Positions 6,081 to 11,092 of a stretch of DNA of 11,092 bases are shown here, piece after piece; positions within the stretch are counted from its first letter, which is position 1, and the number at the start of each line of letters is the position of its first letter. This stretch comes from an uncultured Bacteroidales bacterium (lineage in GTDB: Bacteria > Bacteroidota > Bacteroidia > Bacteroidales > UBA932). Below the pieces are notes generated by a model. The model made no database searches. It saw only the letters and a list, made by a program, of their open reading frames with translations, and was not told where the DNA came from. The translations under genes were made by a program, and so were the position numbers. Location of the stretch: contig CAJOMB010000037.1 in NCBI GenBank assembly GCA_905235615.1, positions 1 to 11,092 of the forward strand. The letters are read 5' to 3'.

Positions 6081-8210
6081 ATGAAAGATTTATACGTAAA
6101 ATATATCGCCTCACTGCTCAAAATCCAGCCCTGGCAGGTGGAAAACTGCGCGGAGCTGTTTGCAGAGGGGTGCACCATCCCGTTCATCAGCCGCTACCGC
6201 AAGGAACGCACGGGCGGCCTTACGGACGTGGAAGTGGCGGAGATAAAGCATTGGGCCGATGTCTTCCAGGAAATGGACAAGAGAAAAACATCCATCCTGG
6301 GCACCATCGAGGAGCAGGGAAAACTGACTCCGGAGCTCCAGGACGCCATCGAGAAATGCGTCAGTTCCAGCGAGTTGGAAGATTTGTACCTGCCTTATCG
6401 GCCCAAGCGGAAAACGCGGGCCACGGTGGCGGTGGCAAAAGGATTGGAGCCGCTGGCAGACCTCCTTTGGAACAACAAGTCCCGCCATCCCGAGGCCGAT
6501 GCCGCCCCCTTCGTGAAGGGAGAGGTGGCCTCGGTGGAGGAAGCCCTGCAAGGCGCACGGGACATCCTGGCGGAGCGCATCAGCGAGGATGCCCATAACC
6601 GGGAAACCCTGCGCGGCATCTACCGTACGCGCCGGGTGTGCTCCAAAGTGACCAAGGCCGGGCAGGAAAGCCCGGACGCCGCCAAATACCGCAGCTACTT
6701 CTCCTTCTCGCAGCCCATCTCCAAAATCCCTTCCCACAACCTGCTGGCCATGCTCCGCGCGGCGGACGAGGGCTTCGTGAAGGTGGAGGTGGACGCCGAC
6801 GGGGAAAAGTGCGCCAACAAACTTTATTACGACTATTGCCAGGCGCACGGCTATCCTTCCCACCAGGAGGTGCGGGAGGCCGTGGAAGACTCCTGGAAGC
6901 GTCTTCTGGACCCTTCCATCACCGGCGAAGTGCTCAGGGAGGCCAAGGAAAAGGCCGACGTGGAAAGCATCCAGGTGTTCGGGGAGAACCTGCGGCAGCT
7001 CCTGCTGGCCCCGCCGGTGGGGCAGAAGCGGGTGATGGCCATCGACCCCGGTTTCCGCACGGGCTGCAAAGTGGTCTGTCTGGACCGGCAGGGCAATCTG
7101 CTGGCGCACGATGTCATCTACCCCCATCCGCCGGTGGCCAGGAAGATGGACGCCATCATCAAGCTGGCCGATTGGGTGGACAAATACAAGATAGAGGTCA
7201 TTGCGATAGGCAGCGGCACGGCCGGCCGGGAGACGGAGGATTTCGTGCGGAAGGTGGGCCTGCCCGAAGAGGTGCGCATCTTTTCCGTGAGCGAGGACGG
7301 CGCCTCCGTGTATTCCGCCTCCGAAGTGGGCCGGGAGGAGTTCCCGGAGTACGACGTCACCGTCCGCGGCGCGGTTTCCATCGGCCGGCGTCTCATGGAC
7401 CCGTTGGCGGAACTGGTGAAGATAGACCCCAAGTCCCTGGGCGTAGGGCAGTACCAGCACGACGTGGACCAGGGTCTCCTGAAGGAGAAACTGGACAATA
7501 CCGTGGAATCTTGCGTGAACAGCGTGGGCGTGAACCTGAATACCGCCAGCCCTTATCTGCTGCGCTATGTGAGCGGAATCGGCCCGGCGCTGTCCAAGGC
7601 CATTGCAGATTACCGCAGCGCCCATGGGGAGTTCAAGAGCCGGGAAGAGCTCAAGAAGGTGCCCCGCTTGGGAGACAAGGCCTTCCAGCAGTGCGCCGGC
7701 TTCCTTCGCATCAGCGGGGCGGCCAATCCGTTGGACAATTCCGCCGTGCATCCGGAGGCCTATCACATTGTGGACAAGATGGCCCGGAAGCTGGGAATGA
7801 GCACCCGGGAGCTGGTGGGCAATGCCGATGCCTGCAAGAGAATCAACGCCCAGGACTTCGTGGAGAAGGACTTCGGCCTCCCCACGGTGAACGACATCAT
7901 CATAGAGCTGCAGAAGCCCGGACGGGATCCCCGTGAACAGGCCCAGGAATTCTCTTTCGCGGAGGATATCCACGAGATTGACGACCTCAAGCCGGGGATG
8001 GAACTGCCGGGCATCGTGACCAACCTGACGGCTTTCGGGGCGTTTGTGGATATCGGCCTTCATGAGAACGGGCTCATCCATGCCTCCCAGATGGGCGTGA
8101 AGGGGATGGCCGTTCCCTCGAAGGTGCTGAAACTGCATCAACATATTATGGTCCAGGTGCTTAGCGTGGATTTGGAAAGAAACCGCATAGGATTAAAACT
8201 GATAAAATGA
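6081..8210 (+). CDS. tex: Tex family RNA-binding transcription accessory protein
   Basis: This 709-residue cytoplasmic protein is a full-length Tex, a conserved nucleic-acid-binding factor related to eukaryotic Spt6. In order it has the Tex N-terminal helical region with FISRYRKERTGGL (about 35-47) and YLPYRPKRKTRA (about 104-115), a YqgF/RNase H-like domain beginning MAIDPGFRTGCKV (about 318-330), the conserved GVGQYQHDVDQ segment, tandem helix-hairpin-helix motifs (VSGIGPALSKAI, about 495-507), and a C-terminal S1 domain (GIVTNLTAFGAFVDIG, about 643-658). The ATG at 6081 is chosen because family homology begins there and a promoter sits immediately upstream. The stop overlaps the next start as ATGA, indicating an operon with the GH97 gene. 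Tex binds RNA and influences transcription, but its exact role varies between species. Confidence 0.97.
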   Translation: MKDLYVKYIASLLKIQPWQVENCAELFAEGCTIPFISRYRKERTGGLTDVEVAEIKHWADVFQEMDKRKTSILGTIEEQGKLTPELQDAIEKCVSSSELEDLYLPYRPKRKTRATVAVAKGLEPLADLLWNNKSRHPEADAAPFVKGEVASVEEALQGARDILAERISEDAHNRETLRGIYRTRRVCSKVTKAGQESPDAAKYRSYFSFSQPISKIPSHNLLAMLRAADEGFVKVEVDADGEKCANKLYYDYCQAHGYPSHQEVREAVEDSWKRLLDPSITGEVLREAKEKADVESIQVFGENLRQLLLAPPVGQKRVMAIDPGFRTGCKVVCLDRQGNLLAHDVIYPHPPVARKMDAIIKLADWVDKYKIEVIAIGSGTAGRETEDFVRKVGLPEEVRIFSVSEDGASVYSASEVGREEFPEYDVTVRGAVSIGRRLMDPLAELVKIDPKSLGVGQYQHDVDQGLLKEKLDNTVESCVNSVGVNLNTASPYLLRYVSGIGPALSKAIADYRSAHGEFKSREELKKVPRLGDKAFQQCAGFLRISGAANPLDNSAVHPEAYHIVDKMARKLGMSTRELVGNADACKRINAQDFVEKDFGLPTVNDIIIELQKPGRDPREQAQEFSFAEDIHEIDDLKPGMELPGIVTNLTAFGAFVDIGLHENGLIHASQMGVKGMAVPSKVLKLHQHIMVQVLSVDLERNRIGLKLIK

Positions 8211-10162
8211 AAAGACTGTTAACCCTTTTGGCGTTCTGCGCCTCTGTCATGGCCGTACAGGCCAAAGATTACAAGCTCACATCCCCGGACGGGCAGCTTA
8301 CCCTCAGCGTTCAGACGGGAGAGCGTCTCACTTACAGTGTGGCCCGTGACGGCGTACTGTTGCTGGAGCCTTCCGCTATCGGTCTTACGCTGGAAAACGG
8401 CACGGTCTGGGGCCCTGGAACGCGTTTTTCCAAGGCCGTGCGCCGCAGCGTGAATACCACTTGTGACGCGCCCGTTTTCAAGCGCTCCACGGTGAAGGAT
8501 CATTATAATGAGCTGTGCCTGAAGGCCAAGGGCTTCGAGGTGCAGTTCCGCGCCTACGATGACGGCATCGCCTGGCGTTTTGTGCCCGCAAAGGCCGTGA
8601 CGGTGAAGGCGGAGGAAGCCACTTTTGCCTTTGCAAAGGACTGGAAGGCCTTCATCCCTTATGTGAACCAGCACACGGAAACCCTTGAGAGCCAGTTCTT
8701 CAGCTCGCAGGAAGCGCAGTACACGCATGCTTCCCTCAGCGCCTGGGACAAGGCCTACATGGCCTTCCCGCCCGTGACGGTGGAGGCCGATGGCGGCGTC
8801 AAGATCTGCATCACGGAGAGCGACCTGCTGGATTATCCCGGCCTGTATCTGTACAACGGGGACGGTGACTGCACCCTGGAAGGCCGCTTTGCCCGGGTTC
8901 CCGCCCAGTATGCCCAGGAAGACGGCAAAACTTTCCAGCGGCTCATCGCCGCCCGCAAGGACGTGTTGGCAGAGAATACCAGCCGGCTGCCCTGGCGTAC
9001 GGTCATTGTGGCTCCTGAGGCCAAAGACCTGGCCCAGAGCGATTTCGTCTGGCGTCTGGCATCCCCCAATGCGGTCGGGGACATCTCCTGGCTCAAGCCC
9101 GGCAAGGTGGCTTGGGACTGGTGGAACGGCTGGAACCTCTATGGCGTGGATTTCGAGGCCGGCATCAATACGCAGACCTATAAGTATTATATAGACTTTG
9201 CATCGGCCCATGGCATCGAGTATATCGTGATGGACGAGGGTTGGGCCAAGAATACCGTGCTCAATATGAAGGAGACGCGCCCGGAGATTGACCTGCCGGA
9301 GCTGGTGCGTTATGGCCGCGAGAAGGGCGTGGGTGTGGTTCTGTGGACCATCGCCCGCCTGTTCGAAGACCAGATGGAAGAGCTTTGTGCCCAGTATTCC
9401 GCCATGGGCGTGAAGGGCTGGAAGGTGGATTTCATGGACCACGACGACCAGAAGATGGTCCGGTTCTACCGCCGTGCCGCCGAGACGGCCGCCCGTTACC
9501 ACATGTTCGTGGACTTCCACGGCGCCTACAAGCCCACGGGCCTGTACCGCACCTATCCCAACGTGCTCAATTTCGAGGGCGTTTACGGTCTGGAGAACAT
9601 GAAATGGAACGCCAACTGCGACCAGGTCACCTACGATGTCACCATTCCTTTCACCCGCCTGGTGGCCGGTCCGGCCGATTACACCCAGGGCGCCATGCGA
9701 AACGCCCGGAAGGACAATTACCGTGCGGTGGGGGACGAACCCATGTCCCAGGGGACCCGCTGCCATCAGCTGGCGGAGTACATCATTTTCGACGCCCCGC
9801 TCTCCATGCTCTGCGATTCTCCTTCCAATTATATGCAGGAAGAGGAGTGCACCGCCTGGATATCGGCCGTTCCTACTGTCTGGGATGAAACCATCGCTTT
9901 AGACGGACAAATAGGGGAGTATGTGGTGATGGCCCGCCGCAAGGGCTCTCAGTGGTATGTGGCCGCCCTCAATGGCTGGGAAGCCCGTGACTTGGAGATC
10001 GATCTGGCTTTCCTCCCCGCCGGCGCCAAGGCCACCATCATGGCCGATGGCGTGAATGCCCATCGCGCAGCGCGGGATTACAAGAAGAGCGAGGTGGTTT
10101 TGGACGGCGGCAAGATGAAGGTGCATCTGGCCCCCGGCGGAGGTTGGGTGATTAAGCTTTAG
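8207..10162 (+). CDS. GH97 family glycoside hydrolase, retaining type, secreted
   Basis: This 651-residue protein has a signal peptide (MKRLL, hydrophobic core, VQA before K20) and the GH97 layout: an N-terminal beta-sandwich (about 20-270), a catalytic (beta/alpha)8 barrel (about 280-560; AWDWWNGWN, YIVMDEGW, KGWKVDFMDHDDQ), and a C-terminal beta domain (about 565-651). GH97 has an inverting branch (SusB) and a retaining branch (BtGal97a alpha-galactosidase, nucleophile Asp415, acid/base Glu470). Here D408 in KVDF takes the nucleophile place and E463, 55 residues later, fits the acid/base, so a retaining mechanism is inferred. Alpha-galactosidase is the best guess, but substrate is not certain. 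The start overlaps the tex stop, and no SusC/SusD pair is visible, so this is not a classical utilisation locus. Its end overlaps the convergent GT2 gene. Confidence 0.92.
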   Translation: MKRLLTLLAFCASVMAVQAKDYKLTSPDGQLTLSVQTGERLTYSVARDGVLLLEPSAIGLTLENGTVWGPGTRFSKAVRRSVNTTCDAPVFKRSTVKDHYNELCLKAKGFEVQFRAYDDGIAWRFVPAKAVTVKAEEATFAFAKDWKAFIPYVNQHTETLESQFFSSQEAQYTHASLSAWDKAYMAFPPVTVEADGGVKICITESDLLDYPGLYLYNGDGDCTLEGRFARVPAQYAQEDGKTFQRLIAARKDVLAENTSRLPWRTVIVAPEAKDLAQSDFVWRLASPNAVGDISWLKPGKVAWDWWNGWNLYGVDFEAGINTQTYKYYIDFASAHGIEYIVMDEGWAKNTVLNMKETRPEIDLPELVRYGREKGVGVVLWTIARLFEDQMEELCAQYSAMGVKGWKVDFMDHDDQKMVRFYRRAAETAARYHMFVDFHGAYKPTGLYRTYPNVLNFEGVYGLENMKWNANCDQVTYDVTIPFTRLVAGPADYTQGAMRNARKDNYRAVGDEPMSQGTRCHQLAEYIIFDAPLSMLCDSPSNYMQEEECTAWISAVPTVWDETIALDGQIGEYVVMARRKGSQWYVAALNGWEARDLEIDLAFLPAGAKATIMADGVNAHRAARDYKKSEVVLDGGKMKVHLAPGGGWVIKL

Positions 10163-10877
10163 GACGGATCTTGCGGAAGCGGAGGCCCAGAACGCCCCAG
10201 AAGGCTTCCCCGAAGATACCGCCGCTCATTTTGGAGGTGCCCTTTTGTCTGTTGGTAAAGACAATGGGCACTTCTTTTATCACAAAGCCCAGCTTCTTGG
10301 CCGTGTACTTCATTTCAATCTGGAAACCGTAGCCCTTCATCTTGACGGCGTCAAGCTTGATGGTTTCCAGCACCTTGCGGGTGTAGCACACGAAGCCGGC
10401 GGTGGTGTCATACACGTGGAAGTGAAGGACGCTCCGCACGTAGGCCGATGCGAAATAGCTCATGACGATGCGGCTCATGGGCCAGTCAATCACGCTGACT
10501 CCGTTGCAGTAGCGGGAGCCCACGGCCAGATCCGCCCCCTGCTTAGCGCAGGCTTCATGCAGGCGGAGGAGGTCCTGGGGATTGTGGGAGAAATCGGCAT
10601 CCATTTCGAAAACGTAGTCATATCCCTTTTCCAAGGCCCATTCAAAGCCCTTGAGGTAGGCTGTTCCCAGTCCCAGCTTGCCGCTGCGCTCTATCAGATG
10701 CAGTTTTTCCGGGGCCGATGGCTGGAGTTCCTTCACGATGGCGGCGGTTCCGTCGGGGGAGCCGTCGTCTATGACCAGAATGTGGAAGTCTCCGGGGAGG
10801 GAAAATACGGCGGCAATGATTTCGCGGATATTCTCCTTCTCATTATAGGTAGGAATAATGACCAATTTCTTTTCCAT
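10152..10877 (-). CDS. GT2 glycosyltransferase, polyprenol-phosphate mannose synthase (DPM1)-like
   Basis: This 241-residue single-domain GT-A enzyme resembles dolichol/polyprenol-phosphate mannosyltransferases, which transfer a sugar from a nucleotide donor to a lipid phosphate. Motifs in order are IPTYNEKENI (8-17), DDGSPDGT (37-44), the metal-binding EMDAD (91-95), GSRYCNG (120-126), CYTRK (164-168), GYGFQIEMKY (182-191) and PIVFTNRQKGTSKMS (204-218). There is no C-terminal transmembrane pair, so it is the short, DPM1-like form acting at the inner face of the membrane. In Bacteroidota such enzymes could feed protein O-glycosylation or envelope glycan assembly; this is inference. A TAnnTTTG box ends four bases before the ATG. 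The 3' end overlaps the GH97 gene by 11 nt. Confidence 0.9.
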   Translation of the reverse strand: MEKKLVIIPTYNEKENIREIIAAVFSLPGDFHILVIDDGSPDGTAAIVKELQPSAPEKLHLIERSGKLGLGTAYLKGFEWALEKGYDYVFEMDADFSHNPQDLLRLHEACAKQGADLAVGSRYCNGVSVIDWPMSRIVMSYFASAYVRSVLHFHVYDTTAGFVCYTRKVLETIKLDAVKMKGYGFQIEMKYTAKKLGFVIKEVPIVFTNRQKGTSKMSGGIFGEAFWGVLGLRFRKIRPKA

Positions 10878-10881
10878 TCTT

Positions 10882-10889
10882 CAAAGTTA
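10882..10889 (-). promoter_or_regulatory. -7 box of the GT2 gene
   Basis: TAACTTTG on the minus strand ends four bases before the ATG (10877-10875), so the transcript would start at or beside the start codon. No TTG is found at the expected -33 distance, so the promoter is only half matched. Confidence 0.4.
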
Positions 10890-10924
10890 AATGTTTTTCC
10901 TGAATATTTTCCCCGCTTGCCATG

Positions 10925-10988
10925 AAAAAATGGTGCCAGTGAAAAAAGTTGAAAAAATTTTCCTGGAAAAATTTGGGGATTAAAAAAA
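10925..10988 (+). promoter_or_regulatory. A-tract region upstream of the rRNA-type promoter
   Basis: Runs of A occur at 10925-10930, 10942-10947, 10952-10957, 10967-10971 and 10982-10988, upstream of and inside the following promoter. A-tracts of this kind can bend DNA or act like an UP element at strong stable-RNA promoters. Function here is inferred from position. Confidence 0.4.
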
Positions 10989-11002
10989 TGTTCGTACCTT
11001 TG
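10972..11002 (+). promoter_or_regulatory. Strong consensus promoter, probably of an rRNA operon
   Basis: TTTG (10972-10975), a 19-nt spacer and TACCTTTG (10995-11002) match the Bacteroidota consensus at every defined position. Transcription would begin at about 11007. The A-tracts before it and the structured leader after it point to a stable-RNA operon. Confidence 0.8.
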
Positions 11003-11006
11003 CAGT

Positions 11007-11026
11007 CCCGTTCGGAAACGAGCGGG
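11007..11026 (+). promoter_or_regulatory. Leader hairpin with GAAA tetraloop at +1
   Basis: An 8-bp stem (11007-11014 with 11019-11026, including one G-U pair) closes a GAAA tetraloop and starts at the predicted transcription start. ATTTTTA follows. This may stabilise the 5' end of the precursor RNA; it could also be read as a weak attenuator. Confidence 0.65.
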
Positions 11027-11092
11027 ATTTTTACACCAAAAAAGCTCATTGAAAAGACTGAAAGGAAGTACAAGCAAGTACCGGAAATTGTA
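11007..11092 (+). other. Predicted 16S rRNA operon leader, truncated by window end
   Basis: After the hairpin the sequence GCTCATTGAAAAGACTGAAA and the AAGTAC repeats (AAGTAC-AAGC-AAGTAC, about 11066-11081) resemble the leader of Bacteroidales rRNA operons, where a CTTTGA/CATTGA-type element follows the 5' hairpin and precedes 16S rRNA. No mature rRNA sequence is reached within the window. A tRNA operon or another highly expressed gene remains possible. Confidence 0.55.

Noticed and set aside
6111..8144. 677-codon minus-strand open frame opposite tex.
   Set aside because: Antisense shadow rich in His, Gly and Leu, with no domain, overlapping a full-length conserved protein.
8219..9766. 515-codon minus-strand open frame opposite the GH97 gene.
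   Set aside because: Antisense shadow; the plus-strand frame has a signal peptide and catalytic motifs.
1..11092. CRISPR arrays, tRNA genes, riboswitches, transposases or phage genes.
   Set aside because: No regularly spaced repeats, tRNA-like cloverleaf or recognisable mobile-element protein was seen on either strand.

Overview
The window looks like chromosomal DNA of a high-GC member of the Bacteroidales (Bacteroidota). Several start regions carry the Bacteroidota sigma-factor promoter pattern (TTG or TTTG, 19-20 nt spacer, TAnnTTTG), ribosome binding sites are essentially absent, and the gene set (YgiQ-type radical SAM protein, GH97 glycosidase, periplasmic C1B peptidase, DPM1-like glycosyltransferase) fits that phylum. 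Genus cannot be fixed from the sequence; a Rikenellaceae-like or other high-GC gut lineage is plausible.

Region 1 (1-1726) is disturbed. It begins with what may be the last 21 codons of a papain-like protease. An intact RelE/ParE-type toxin follows on the minus strand, with only the C-terminal part of its antitoxin. Immediately beyond lies a YgiQ-family radical SAM gene that lacks its N-terminal part but is otherwise in frame. The junction near 520-565 is a rearrangement scar or an assembly join.

Region 2 (1690-3888, plus strand) holds a small acidic conserved-looking protein and a ClC chloride channel/transporter with two CBS domains, joined stop-to-start and probably driven by a promoter in the tail of the ygiQ remnant. 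A strong bidirectional terminator follows. The 176-nt convergent gap after it also holds a candidate small RNA gene: a promoter match, two stem-loops and a T-rich tail.

Region 3 (4065-5966, minus strand) is a two-gene operon: a secreted bleomycin-hydrolase-like C1 peptidase followed directly by phosphatidylserine synthase (pssA). Its promoter is divergent from region 4 (6045-10162, plus strand), where tex (RNA-binding transcription factor) overlaps by ATGA with a secreted GH97 glycosidase of the retaining type. The tex promoter abuts the start codon, so its mRNA is probably leaderless.

Region 4 converges with a GT2 polyprenol-phosphate mannosyltransferase-like gene (10152-10877, minus) through an 11-nt overlap of coding ends. 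The window ends in a consensus promoter (TTTG-N19-TACCTTTG) preceded by A-tracts and followed by a GAAA-tetraloop hairpin at the predicted +1. This looks like the leader of a ribosomal RNA operon whose 16S gene would begin just past the window.

Most of the window is ordinary housekeeping content. The parts worth a second look are the toxin/ygiQ junction, the candidate small RNA, the leaderless starts and the rRNA-type leader.
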